The position numbers and the translations under genes were made by a program. A model generated the notes under the pieces. The model was not told where the DNA came from. It worked only from the letters and a program-made list of their open reading frames with translations, and did no database searches. A stretch of DNA of 41,484 nucleotides from CAZMXS01 sp964570325 (lineage in GTDB: Bacteria > Verrucomicrobiota > Kiritimatiellia > CAIQIC01 > CAZMXS01): the NCBI GenBank assembly GCA_964570325.1, contig CAZMXS010000043.1, forward strand, positions 1 through 41,484, in the 5' to 3' direction. Positions 7,408-15,870 of the stretch are shown here, one piece after another (within the stretch, counting starts at the first letter, position 1; each line of letters opens with the position of its first letter).

Positions 7408-9987
7408 ATGTCAAGCCCGACAAACATCAAGCGGCGGAAGCAACTGGCTTGCCTGCTGGTATTTTGGGCCGGCGTGACGCTCGGGCATGGCGCCGTTTAC
7501 GAAGTAGGTCCCACGAACGCGCTGCCATCAATCGCCGCCGTGCCATGGAGCACCTTGCAACCAGGTGACCAGGTCTTAATTCATTGGCGAGAAACGCCCT
7601 ATCATGAAAAGTGGGTGCTCTGCCGTACCGGCACCGCATCCAATCCCATTGTGGTGCGCGGGATACCCAACCGCTTTGGCGAATTACCGGTTATCAGCGG
7701 CAGCAATGCCGTGGTTTGCGCGCCATTGAACTACTGGGGGGAAGAACGCGGCGTGATCAAGATCGGCGGCGCCAATATCCCCGCTGACACGTTGCCCGGC
7801 CATATCACAATTGAGAATCTGGAAATCCGCAGCGCCCGCCCGCCCTATCGCTATGTCGGGGACGATGGAACGACCAATACTTATGCGGACAATGCGGCGT
7901 CCATCTATATTGAAAAAGGCCATCACCTTACGATACGCCGCTGCATCCTGTACGATTCGGGCAACGGGCTTTTTGCGGGGCCCTACAGCGGCCTGACCAG
8001 CAATTTGGTGGTGGAAGGCTGCTACTTTCATGACAATGGGATCAGCAATAGCGCGTACGAACACAACAACTACACCGAGGCAAACGGCATTCTTTTCGAG
8101 TACAACTGCTTTGGTCCGCTGCGTCCCGGCTGCGGCGGCAACAATCTCAAGGACCGATCGGCAGGCACGGTCATCCGCTTCAATTGGATCGAAGGCGGGA
8201 ACCGCCAGTTGGACCTGGTGGATACCGATTATTTCCAAAGCCTGCCCGCTTACTCCAACACATACGTGTACGGGAATGTTCTGCTGGAGCCTTCCGATGA
8301 CGGCAACAGCCAGATTGTTCACTACGGCGGAGATAGCGGCGATCTGGCCCGCTACCGCAAAGGCATCCTGCATTTCTTTCACAACACCATCGTCTCCCGG
8401 CGCAGCGGCAACACCACTCTCTTCCGCCTTTCCTCCAATGACGAAAAGGCCGATTGCCGCAACAACATCGGCTACGTGACGCAGTCCGGCAACCGGCTGG
8501 CCATGCTGGACTCCACCGGCGTGCTGGAACTGCGCAGTAATTGGTTTAAGACCGGCTGGGTGGCGTGCCACGGCGCACTCGCCGGCACGCTCACCGACTA
8601 CGGGACGATCACCGGCGCCCAACCCGGCTTCCTCGACGAAGCGAACAAGGATTACCACCTCAGCGTCACCTCGGCCTGCCTGAACCAGGCCGCGTCAGTC
8701 CCGCTGGCGCTCGACTGGCAATACCGCAAACACCAATGCCGCGAACCCCGACGGTTGATCGGCGCCCCGGACCTGGGCGCCTTTGAGCTGCAAGCGGGTT
8801 GTTCGCCCGCCGATGACCTGATCTTTATCCATCATTCCTGCGGCAACAACTGGCTCCAGAACCGCCTGCACGAGGCGCTGCTCGAAAAGGACTACATTGA
8901 CGAACGCAACGACATCACCTATGGCAGTGATTTGACGCCCGACGCGGGGCGGCCCGATTCCCTGTCCAGCGTACCGGGCGACCAGACCGACATGCGCCAT
9001 TGGATTTGCTGGTTCAACGATTATCTGGCCGGTGTCAAGCAGTATGGCTGCGCGAACGGCACCAACCGTATCATTATGTTCAAAAGTTGCTATCCCCTCA
9101 GCCATATCGGCGCGGACGGGACGGAGCCTGGCGATCCGTTCAGCAGCACGCTTTCGATCGCCAATTACAAGGCGGTCTATCGCCACCCATCCGGCCCAGG
9201 CGGTGTTTTCACCAACGGGGGCTACATCTATCGTCCGCTGGAGGATGTTTTCGCGGCCAATCCCGACACCCTGTTCATTCCCGTCACCGCGCCCCCGCTG
9301 CACAACACCGCCACCACGGATGCCCATGCGCACCGCGCCCGGCTCTTCAATGCGTGGTTGGCCGGCGAGTGGTTCAACGCTTACCAGGCCGCGCACCCCG
9401 ATTTGAATAATGTCGCCGTGCTCAACTGGTTCGATTATCTTGCCAACGACGATTCCGCCACCTCCTTCCCCAACCGGCTCAAGGCGGCTTATGGCGGCGC
9501 AACCACGGATTCCCATCCCAACAACTTCGCCAACTCCAATTCAACCGTTGCATTTGCGCGGCTGCCGGACAGCTTCTTCGACCGCGCCTGGGCCGCCTTC
9601 CGGCATCTGGATCACGACGGCGACCGGATTGCGGATTGGTGGGAATACGCGCATGCCGGTTCATGCGAGGCCATGACGGGCGATTCCGATACCGATGCGG
9701 ACGGCCAGACGGATATCGCCGAGTTCACCGCCGGCACCTGCCCCACAAACGCCCAATCGCGCTTCGAGTTGCGCGCCCAACTCCATAACGCCGGGAGCCT
9801 GGAGTTCCAATGGCCCAGCCGCACCAACCGCGTTTACGTGATTCAATGGGCGGAAACACCCGTCCATCAATGGCAATCCTTGGCCACCCAAATCATCGCC
9901 TGCCCGCCGCAAAACAGCTTCACCGCCGTGCCACCCGGCGCCGCCCGTGGTTGTTTGCAAATCCAGGTCAGCCATCCGGGATTCTGA
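7408..9987 (+). CDS. Large secreted protein: parallel beta-helix, SGNH-like domain, calcium repeats
   Basis: With ATG 7408 the protein has 859 residues and opens with a clear signal peptide (SPTNIKRRKQLACLLVFWAG to about residue 29). An in-frame ATG at 7366 would spoil the signal. Residues about 50-450 show repeated short Asn/Gly-rich strands, such as HITIENLEI, LTIRRCILYDSGNG and LVVEGCYFHDNG. These are typical of right-handed beta-helix carbohydrate-active proteins. From about 472 (IFIHHSCGNNW) to about 725 there is an SGNH-hydrolase-like segment ending near SHPNNFANSNS. Two Asp-rich loops follow (DHDGDRIADWWE about 736, DSDTDADGQTDIAEF about 760). The last 80 residues resemble those of the secreted gene at 15871. 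It probably acts on extracellular polysaccharide; the substrate is unknown. Confidence 0.8.
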   Translation: MSSPTNIKRRKQLACLLVFWAGVTLGHGAVYEVGPTNALPSIAAVPWSTLQPGDQVLIHWRETPYHEKWVLCRTGTASNPIVVRGIPNRFGELPVISGSNAVVCAPLNYWGEERGVIKIGGANIPADTLPGHITIENLEIRSARPPYRYVGDDGTTNTYADNAASIYIEKGHHLTIRRCILYDSGNGLFAGPYSGLTSNLVVEGCYFHDNGISNSAYEHNNYTEANGILFEYNCFGPLRPGCGGNNLKDRSAGTVIRFNWIEGGNRQLDLVDTDYFQSLPAYSNTYVYGNVLLEPSDDGNSQIVHYGGDSGDLARYRKGILHFFHNTIVSRRSGNTTLFRLSSNDEKADCRNNIGYVTQSGNRLAMLDSTGVLELRSNWFKTGWVACHGALAGTLTDYGTITGAQPGFLDEANKDYHLSVTSACLNQAASVPLALDWQYRKHQCREPRRLIGAPDLGAFELQAGCSPADDLIFIHHSCGNNWLQNRLHEALLEKDYIDERNDITYGSDLTPDAGRPDSLSSVPGDQTDMRHWICWFNDYLAGVKQYGCANGTNRIIMFKSCYPLSHIGADGTEPGDPFSSTLSIANYKAVYRHPSGPGGVFTNGGYIYRPLEDVFAANPDTLFIPVTAPPLHNTATTDAHAHRARLFNAWLAGEWFNAYQAAHPDLNNVAVLNWFDYLANDDSATSFPNRLKAAYGGATTDSHPNNFANSNSTVAFARLPDSFFDRAWAAFRHLDHDGDRIADWWEYAHAGSCEAMTGDSDTDADGQTDIAEFTAGTCPTNAQSRFELRAQLHNAGSLEFQWPSRTNRVYVIQWAETPVHQWQSLATQIIACPPQNSFTAVPPGAARGCLQIQVSHPGF

Positions 9988-10051
9988 AATCCCGCTCACC
10001 ACCCTTGCCATTTCTTAACCGCCTCATTACCATGCGGGCCGTTTTTTTGGC

Positions 10052-11356
10052 ATGACCATGATCTGGTTCATCTACAATTGCTTGTTCGCGGTCGGTTTCA
10101 CGCTACTGCTGCCGCGCTTCCTGCTGCGCATGCGCAAGCGCGGCGGCTACGCGCGCAATTTCAGCCAGCGTTTTGCCGTCTATGCGCCCGCGATTCAGGA
10201 ACGTCTGCGCGCCGGCCGGCCGGTCTGGATCCATGCGGTCAGCGTCGGCGAGTTGTTCGTCGCCTTGCGCTTCATGGACGAGTTGCGCGCGCGCCGGCCG
10301 GATCTCCGCTTCGTGCTGACCACCACCACGTCCACCGGCTACGCGCTGGCCGGCGAACGAATCAAAGATCCTGACCTGCTGCTCTATTTCCCGGCGGACT
10401 TTCCACTGATCATGCGCCGCGCGCTGGACCAGATCAATCCGCGCGCCGTCGTGCTGGTCGAATGCGAGCTCTGGCCCAACCTGATCCGCATGGCCCGCCG
10501 GCGCGGCGTGTCCGTCACCCTGATCAACGGCCGAATCTCGGACCGATCCTATCCCCGCTATCGTAAACTGGGGCTCTTCACGCGACCCTTGCTGCGAATG
10601 TTCGACGCGATTTGCGCGCAAAGCGAGATTGACCGGGACCGGCTGGTGACGCTCGGCGCCGATCCGGCGCGCGTCCAGATCGTCGGCAGCGCCAAGTATG
10701 ACATGACGGCGCCCGATCCGGGAAGCGCAGACCAGGCGCGGGCCGCACTCGCCTCCGCCGGCGTCCCGCCGGACGCCACGATCCTTCTCGGCGGCTCCAC
10801 CTGGCCCGGCGAGGAAGAGGTGCTGCTGGATATTTACGCGGAACTGAAGCCGCGTTTCCCGGCCCTCGTCCTCGTGCTGGTCCCTCGCCACGCAGAACGC
10901 GGCAACGAGGTCGAGGAGGAGATCGCCGCCCGCGGGCTGCGCTATGTCCGTCGCAGCCGCCGCGAGCCGCCGCCGACGGCCGCGCCGGATGTGCTGCTGG
11001 TGGACACCACCGGCGAATTGCGCAGTTTTTATACCGCGGCAACGCTGATCTTCGTCGGCAAGAGCCTTTTCGACCACGGCGGGCAAAATATCATCGAACC
11101 CGCGCTCTGCGGCAAACCGATCGTGGTCGGGCCACACATGGAAAACTTCGCCGTCATTGCGCGCGACTTTCTCGCCGCCCGGGCGCTGATCCAGGTGCCG
11201 GACGCGGACGGGCTGCGGGCCGCCATCGTCGCCTGGCTGGCCGACCTCGAGTCGGCCGCGGCCTTCGGCCGACGCGCCCGGGAACTGGTTCAACAAAAGG
11301 CCGGGGCGGTGCGCGTGACCGCGGACCGGATCAGTCCGCTGATTCCAGCCGGCTGA
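10052..11356 (+). CDS. waaA: 3-deoxy-D-manno-octulosonic acid (Kdo) transferase
   Basis: This membrane-associated GT-B glycosyltransferase adds Kdo from CMP-Kdo to lipid A precursor. At 434 residues the length is normal. It shows an N-terminal membrane anchor (about 3-22), HAVSVGE (61-67) with the catalytic Glu67, the LVECELWPNL segment, and the CMP-binding GGQNIIEPALCGKP block near the C-terminus. It opens a rightward cluster with a DUF155 protein, a cobalamin adenosyltransferase and murB. ATG 10058 is an alternative start; no clear ribosome-binding site precedes either. A T7 run at 10042-10048 with a short CCGC/GCGG stem just upstream may end the preceding gene. Confidence 0.96.
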   Translation: MTMIWFIYNCLFAVGFTLLLPRFLLRMRKRGGYARNFSQRFAVYAPAIQERLRAGRPVWIHAVSVGELFVALRFMDELRARRPDLRFVLTTTTSTGYALAGERIKDPDLLLYFPADFPLIMRRALDQINPRAVVLVECELWPNLIRMARRRGVSVTLINGRISDRSYPRYRKLGLFTRPLLRMFDAICAQSEIDRDRLVTLGADPARVQIVGSAKYDMTAPDPGSADQARAALASAGVPPDATILLGGSTWPGEEEVLLDIYAELKPRFPALVLVLVPRHAERGNEVEEEIAARGLRYVRRSRREPPPTAAPDVLLVDTTGELRSFYTAATLIFVGKSLFDHGGQNIIEPALCGKPIVVGPHMENFAVIARDFLAARALIQVPDADGLRAAIVAWLADLESAAAFGRRARELVQQKAGAVRVTADRISPLIPAG

Positions 11357-11407
11357 CCCGCCGCTGCGGGATTGAATCGGCTGGGGCATCTGGGGTATTA
11401 TGCGGAT

Positions 11408-12535
11408 ATGTCACATTCCACCACCCACGAGACCGCGCACCCGTTTGCCGTGACGCAAGGCACCTGTTTCGCGCTCTACGCATACGATATCGGCCTTTCG
11501 ATTGATCTTGAACGCTGCCGCAAGCTGCTTTCAGCTTCCGAAAGCCAGCTCAAACACAATCGCCGCGCGCCGCGATATTTCGACTACCACCCCGCGCCGC
11601 TGGTGGTGACCCAGGAGATCCGTCCGATCGGCGTCAGCGACCACTTGGTTGAGCCTAACGTCAATCTTGTGCTGTTCGATTTCGGCGGCGTTTCGGTCAG
11701 CTATACGTTGCCGTTCGCCGGGTCATTCGACGCCATGCGCTCAATCAGTTGCGCATTGAACGAAAGCGCGGCGCTGGTGGATGATTCCCGATGCCGGGTC
11801 GAGCACTTGCTGAACAATATCCGGGAAACCGTGGGCAAGCCGCATTTCACCGCCGACCTCGTCGAGGACTACGCCATTTTCCAGGTGGAGGAATACGAGG
11901 GCACCTGGCGCGCCGACGAACTGCACCTGTACCATGCGGCGGACCTGGCCCGCGTCCTGCGGGCCGAACCCCAGATGCTTTCCGAGCAGGAAATCACCGA
12001 TGCCCTCGCCTGCCGGATTTCTTACAGCAAGGAAGACGTTTCGATCATTGACTGGAACGCCGCGCTGGTGTTCGACCGCGAGGCGGACGATGTCCGCGCC
12101 GTGCTGGAGTTCGCCAACATGGAATTGCTGGAACTACGCTACCTGGACCATCAGTTGGACGATTCCCTGGATGAATCATACGCCGTGATGGCGCGGCGGA
12201 CCTGGTTTGAAAAAATGATCCCCGGCTGGGCGGGCGCCAGCGTGCGCCGCATCTCCCAGTTGCAGGTGGACGGCGCCATTCTGTTTGAACGCGTCAGCAA
12301 TGCCCCCAAACTACTGGGCGATCAATACCTCGCGCGCGTTTACCGGATGGCCTCGCAACGCTTCCATCTGGGCGAATGGAATGCCAGCATTCTGCGCAAG
12401 CTCGACACGATCGAGAGCATCTATAACCAAATGCACAACAGCGCTGCCAGTTGGCGCCTGGAAATACTGGAATGGATCATTGTCATTCTGATCGCGTTGG
12501 AGATGATCCTCCCCTTCGTGCCGGGTTACAAATGA
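11408..12535 (+). CDS. RMD1/DUF155-like membrane protein
   Basis: The 375-residue protein starts at ATG 11408; a TTG at 11372 is in frame but less likely. The N-terminal two thirds is soluble. The C-terminus has the helical stretch and membrane anchor typical of the RMD1/DUF155 family: RKLDTIESIYNQMHN, then LEWIIVILIALEMILPF. Family members are membrane-anchored, and their bacterial role is not established. Its stop overlaps the start of the adenosyltransferase gene (ATGA), so the two are probably co-translated. Assignment rests on the C-terminal pattern. Confidence 0.7.
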   Translation: MSHSTTHETAHPFAVTQGTCFALYAYDIGLSIDLERCRKLLSASESQLKHNRRAPRYFDYHPAPLVVTQEIRPIGVSDHLVEPNVNLVLFDFGGVSVSYTLPFAGSFDAMRSISCALNESAALVDDSRCRVEHLLNNIRETVGKPHFTADLVEDYAIFQVEEYEGTWRADELHLYHAADLARVLRAEPQMLSEQEITDALACRISYSKEDVSIIDWNAALVFDREADDVRAVLEFANMELLELRYLDHQLDDSLDESYAVMARRTWFEKMIPGWAGASVRRISQLQVDGAILFERVSNAPKLLGDQYLARVYRMASQRFHLGEWNASILRKLDTIESIYNQMHNSAASWRLEILEWIIVILIALEMILPFVPGYK

Positions 12536-13077
12536 GCCCCCGTCGCGGCATCACAACCGGCGTCGGCGACCAGGGTCAGACGCGTCTGTTCTCGGGTGAA
12601 ACAGTCCCCAAATGCGGACCGCGACTGGAAGCGCTCGGCGACCTGGATGAACTCAACGCCATCCTCGGATTGGCCCGCAGTCAGCCGATCCGCGCCGAAA
12701 TCCGCGAGGATATCCTCGGCATTCAGCAACAGCTATTCACCGCGGCCGGCGAGGTCGCCACGACGCCGGGCGCGCTGGACCAACTGCCGGCGCGGATCAC
12801 GTTGGAGACGGCCGCCGCTCTCGACCAGAAATGCCGCGCCATCGAATCCGCAATCCGTTTGCCAACGGACTTTGTGGTTCCCGGCGCGACGCCGGCCGGC
12901 GCATTCCTGGACTTGGCGCGCGCCGTCGCGCGCCGCGCCGAGCGCCGCCTGGTTGCCCTGCATGCGGCCGGCGAACTGCGGAACGAGTGCCTGTTGGTCT
13001 GGATGAACCGCCTCTCCGACTGGCTCTGGCTGCTTGCGCGCTACGAGGAAGGTGAATCCACTCCGTTGCGGGACTAA
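12532..13077 (+). CDS. Cob(I)alamin adenosyltransferase, PduO type
   Basis: It transfers the adenosyl group of ATP to cob(I)alamin, making coenzyme B12. The 181-residue protein has the N-terminal ATP motif TTGVGDQGQTRLFSG (8-22) and the helical R-x3-R-x2-E block LARAVARRAERR (128-139). It also has the C-terminal MNRLSDWLWLLAR (158-170). ATG 12532 is chosen because it overlaps the previous stop and leads directly into the motif. No B12-dependent enzyme or cobalamin-transport gene is visible in the window, so its partner is elsewhere. It is not part of the BMC operon, even though PduO-type enzymes are common in other BMC loci. Confidence 0.93.
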   Translation: MSPRRGITTGVGDQGQTRLFSGETVPKCGPRLEALGDLDELNAILGLARSQPIRAEIREDILGIQQQLFTAAGEVATTPGALDQLPARITLETAAALDQKCRAIESAIRLPTDFVVPGATPAGAFLDLARAVARRAERRLVALHAAGELRNECLLVWMNRLSDWLWLLARYEEGESTPLRD

Positions 13078-13078
13078 G

Positions 13079-13999
13079 ATGGACCTCGCCCCCCTGCGCC
13101 ACCTGGAAGCCCGCGTCACGCCCGCCGTACGGCTGGCCGACCTGACCACCTTTCGCCTGGGCGGTCCTTGCGCGGCGCTGGTGGATTGCGCCACGCCTGA
13201 GCGGGCAACCCAGGCGATTCGCGCAGTCGCCGCCGCGGGGCTGCCGTATTGGCTGCTGGGCGGCGGCTCCAATCTTCTGGCAGCCGATGGCGGTCTGGAC
13301 CGCGTGGTGATCCGCTACGCATCCGGGACACCCGATATCCAGGCGGATGGAACGTGCGTTACCGTCAGCGGCGCCACGCGCCTCGATGACCTGGCCGCCT
13401 GGGCCGGGGCGCGCGGACTAGCCGGACTCGCCTTTGCCAGCGGCATCCCCGGTACGGTCGGCGGGGCGATCGCCGGCAACGCCGGGGCTTTTGGGCAACA
13501 ACTCGGAGACCGGGTGCTCTCGGTTACGCTGTTGGATCCCGCCGGCCGACCGCTGACGGCGGCAGGCGACGAGCTATCGTTTGCCTATCGCCACTCCCGG
13601 CTCCTGACCAGCGGCGAGATCGTGCTGGCGGCGCGGCTCCGTCTGGAACCCGGCGATCCGGTCCGGCTTGAAGCGGAACGCGCTGAAATCCTGGAACTGC
13701 GTCGAACCCGGCATCCGGATTGGCGCACCACCCCCACCGCGGGCAGTTTTTTCAAAAACGTCGCGCCAACGTCGGCCGCCGGGCGGCGGCAATCCGCCGG
13801 CTGGTTTCTGGAGCAGGCCGGCGCCAAGTCGCTGCGGGTGGGCGGCGCGCGGGTTTTTGAGAAACATGCCAATATCATCGTCGGAGAACCGGGCTGCACC
13901 GCGCGGGACGTGCGCGAACTCGCCCGGCTCATGGCGGATTTGGTGCGCACAAAGTTCAGCATCGAACTGCAGCCGGAAGTGCGGATGCTGGGATGGTGA
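13079..13999 (+). CDS. murB: UDP-N-acetylenolpyruvoylglucosamine reductase
   Basis: This FAD- and NADPH-dependent enzyme of peptidoglycan precursor synthesis reduces UDP-GlcNAc-enolpyruvate to UDP-MurNAc. The 306-residue protein has LTTFRLGGP (22-30), the FAD-binding LGGGSNLLAADGG (60-72) and ASGIPGTVGGAIAGNAGAFG (120-139). YRHS (170-173) supplies the conserved Arg171. The proton donor Ser223 lies in GSFFKN, and the catalytic Glu300 lies near the end. The short length and YRxS pattern fit type II MurB. Its ATG lies one base after the stop of the adenosyltransferase gene, so it shares the waaA transcript. Confidence 0.96.
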   Translation: MDLAPLRHLEARVTPAVRLADLTTFRLGGPCAALVDCATPERATQAIRAVAAAGLPYWLLGGGSNLLAADGGLDRVVIRYASGTPDIQADGTCVTVSGATRLDDLAAWAGARGLAGLAFASGIPGTVGGAIAGNAGAFGQQLGDRVLSVTLLDPAGRPLTAAGDELSFAYRHSRLLTSGEIVLAARLRLEPGDPVRLEAERAEILELRRTRHPDWRTTPTAGSFFKNVAPTSAAGRRQSAGWFLEQAGAKSLRVGGARVFEKHANIIVGEPGCTARDVRELARLMADLVRTKFSIELQPEVRMLGW

Positions 14000-14087
14000 T
14001 GCTCGGCACGCGTACGCTGCAGTATTGCTCTGTGCTCTTGCTCTCGACTCGACCAGAGTGTGAGCCCGGAGGAAGCGTAAGGATTGC

Positions 14088-15047
14088 CTACGCCAGCACC
14101 AACCCGACCGGCCACTGATGCCCATTCAGAAACGCCCGGCCTGACATGGGATTCTTCCCAGGCGGCTGGAGCTGCAACAGCCGCAGGGCCCCGCCCCCAA
14201 CACTCACCAACGGCCCGGAACCGGCCACTTCGAGAACTTCGCCTGGCCGCCCCATGCCCGATTCAACGCTCGTCTGGAGCACGCGAATCATTTCCGCCGG
14301 ATTGCCCGGCGCTGGAAAATGGGCGGCCGGCCAGGGATTGAACGCCCGCACCCGGTTGTGAATCTCATCCGCGGACAGACGCCAATCAATCCGGCCATGT
14401 TCCTTTTTCAACTTCGGCGCGAGCGTGACGCCGGTTTCGTCCTGCGCGACCCGCGGCGCCCGTCCTTCGCGGATCAGCATCACCGCCCGCAGCAACAACT
14501 CGGCGCCGCGAGCCGCGAGCCGCGGCTCCAGCGATCCGGCGGTGTCGTCAGCGCGAATGGGAAAAGGTTCCTGCAGGATGATGTCGCCGGCATCCATCCG
14601 TTCGCTCATGTGCATGATGCTGATGCCGGTCTCGCGCTCGCCGCGCGCGATCGCCCACTGAATCGGGGCCGCGCCGCGATAACGCGGCAGGAGCGAAGGG
14701 TGCATGTTAATCGCGCCCTGCCGCGGCAGATCCAGCAGGGCGCGCTTCAGGATCTGCCCATAGGCCACCAAGACGATCAGATCCGGCTCCAGCGCGCGCA
14801 ACGAGTCAATGAACGCCGGATCGCCGGCTTTCTCCGGTGTCAGCACTGGCAACGCCCGGGCATCCGCGAACGCGCGGACCGGGCAAGGTGCGACCCGCTG
14901 ATGGCGGCCTTTTGGCCGGTCTGGTTGGGTGACGACCGCCACTACCTGGATGGCGGGACTGTCCAACAAGGCCTGCAGCGAGGGACAGGCCAGTTCGGCG
15001 GATCCCATGAAGACAATGCGCAGGGGCTGGATTGAATCCGATTGCAT
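14088..15047 (-). CDS. fmt: Methionyl-tRNA formyltransferase
   Basis: It formylates initiator Met-tRNA using 10-formyl-tetrahydrofolate. The 319-residue protein has the catalytic triad in family context: Asn114 and His116 in INMHPSLLPRYRGAAPIQW, and Asp152 in MDAGDI. The C-terminal anticodon-stem-binding domain (about 205-319) is present. It is usually next to def; here def is absent and the gene lies 12 bases downstream of a VapBC toxin-antitoxin pair on the same strand. It converges with murB. Confidence 0.96.
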   Translation of the reverse strand: MQSDSIQPLRIVFMGSAELACPSLQALLDSPAIQVVAVVTQPDRPKGRHQRVAPCPVRAFADARALPVLTPEKAGDPAFIDSLRALEPDLIVLVAYGQILKRALLDLPRQGAINMHPSLLPRYRGAAPIQWAIARGERETGISIMHMSERMDAGDIILQEPFPIRADDTAGSLEPRLAARGAELLLRAVMLIREGRAPRVAQDETGVTLAPKLKKEHGRIDWRLSADEIHNRVRAFNPWPAAHFPAPGNPAEMIRVLQTSVESGMGRPGEVLEVAGSGPLVSVGGGALRLLQLQPPGKNPMSGRAFLNGHQWPVGLVLA

Positions 15048-15059
15048 TTCTGTGCCGGC

Positions 15060-15527
15060 TTATTTTCTTATGCGTTTTTTGTAATTTTTGGCCGCCGCGC
15101 CCGCGCGGCATCCGCCCCCCCCTGAAATACGCAGGAAGGTCTTTATTGAAACCGCAATTTCGGGACAGGCTTTTTGAAGCGCAACATCTTCGGTGACACA
15201 CCGCACGCCAAAGGCCCGGGCCAGCGCGATATATTGCGCTTCGTACACGGTAATCCGCCAATTCAAAGCATCCTGCATCACGATGTCAAAGGCCGGCCCG
15301 ATCTCGTTCGGCCCAAAGAGCGCAATCGCCTTTTCAAGTTGAGCGGATGCCGTCGCCGCCGGCATTCCGCCATGCCGGACATATTTCCACAGCACACCCT
15401 GGAACTCGAGCCGCCAGAACGGCGGCACCATCCATTCGGCGTCCACCTTCCGCAACCTTTGCGCGGCGGGCGTACTCGGGCCCTCTATCAGATAAGCCGC
15501 CAGCACATTGACATCCGTCACGATCAT
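15060..15527 (-). CDS. vapC: PIN-domain ribonuclease toxin, VapC family
   Basis: This 155-residue protein has the acidic residues of a PIN nuclease. Asp5 lies in MIVTDVNVLAAYL, a Glu in RLEFQGVLWK, Glu in place of the usual Asp in YEAQYIALA, and TED in CVTEDVALQK. VapC toxins cleave specific RNAs, several of them tRNAs, with magnesium. The start overlaps the antitoxin stop as ATGA. After the PIN fold there is an odd Gly-rich basic tail (GGGGCRAGAAAKNYKKRIRK), encoded across a run of eight G on the coding strand (15115-15122). Slippage there would swap the tail but not touch the catalytic core. Confidence 0.88.
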   Translation of the reverse strand: MIVTDVNVLAAYLIEGPSTPAAQRLRKVDAEWMVPPFWRLEFQGVLWKYVRHGGMPAATASAQLEKAIALFGPNEIGPAFDIVMQDALNWRITVYEAQYIALARAFGVRCVTEDVALQKACPEIAVSIKTFLRISGGGGCRAGAAAKNYKKRIRK

Positions 15528-15742
15528 GCGCGCCCGACCCGCTTGGCCTCCCGGATGAACTCGTTCGTCAGCGGAAACCGGCCCCGATACGCCTTGACCG
15601 GTGGAATCGGCCGCACGCGACGCACGCCCTGCTCCAGGATGTAAATGGCCTGCTGGGTCATGGAACGGTGATTACGGTTGCCTTCTTCTTTCAGGCGCCG
15701 ATGAATCTCGACCGGTAAATCCTTGATGACCAATGCCGGCAT
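15524..15742 (-). CDS. vapB: Ribbon-helix-helix antitoxin, VapB/FitA-like
   Basis: The 72-residue antitoxin starts at ATG 15742, seven bases... more exactly three to eight bases after a strong GAGGGG (complement of 15746-15751). Its N-terminal ALVIKDLPVEIHRRLKEEG and RSMTQQAIYILEQ form the ribbon-helix-helix DNA-binding fold of FitA-type antitoxins. The C-terminal part (PPVKAYRGRFPLTNEFIREA) is the expected toxin-binding tail. It should neutralise VapC and, with it, bind the palindrome at 15754-15770 to repress the operon. An ATG at 15781 is in frame but lies upstream of the predicted transcription start. Confidence 0.88.
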   Translation of the reverse strand: MPALVIKDLPVEIHRRLKEEGNRNHRSMTQQAIYILEQGVRRVRPIPPVKAYRGRFPLTNEFIREAKRVGRA

Positions 15743-15753
15743 ATACCCCTCGC

Positions 15754-15770
15754 ATGCTTTATGGAAGCAT
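15754..15770. promoter_or_regulatory. Palindromic operator of the vapBC operon
   Basis: ATGCTT and AAGCAT form a perfect six-base inverted repeat around a five-base spacer. The site overlaps the -10 box and lies just upstream of the antitoxin ribosome-binding site. That is where a toxin-antitoxin complex would bind to repress its own operon. A further GCATGC copy at about 15778-15783 may extend it. Confidence 0.6.
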
Positions 15771-15797
15771 AATACTAGCATGCCCGGCCGCCGTCAA
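15769..15797 (-). promoter_or_regulatory. Sigma70-type promoter of vapBC (and perhaps fmt)
   Basis: The minus strand has TTGACG (15792-15797), a 17-base spacer and TATTAT (15769-15774). Each box matches consensus at five of six positions. It gives a short leader with GAGGGG before the antitoxin ATG. Because fmt starts only 12 bases after vapC, this promoter may also transcribe fmt. Confidence 0.65.
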
Positions 15798-15870
15798 TGC
15801 CGCCATGATGGAACCGCCATGCTCCGCCGGGAAAAATCAAATTAACATTCATCCCGATTGAGGCTATTTT

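Noticed and set aside
10103..11389. 428-codon minus-strand frame opposite waaA
   Set aside because: waaA has all family motifs; the antisense product has none.
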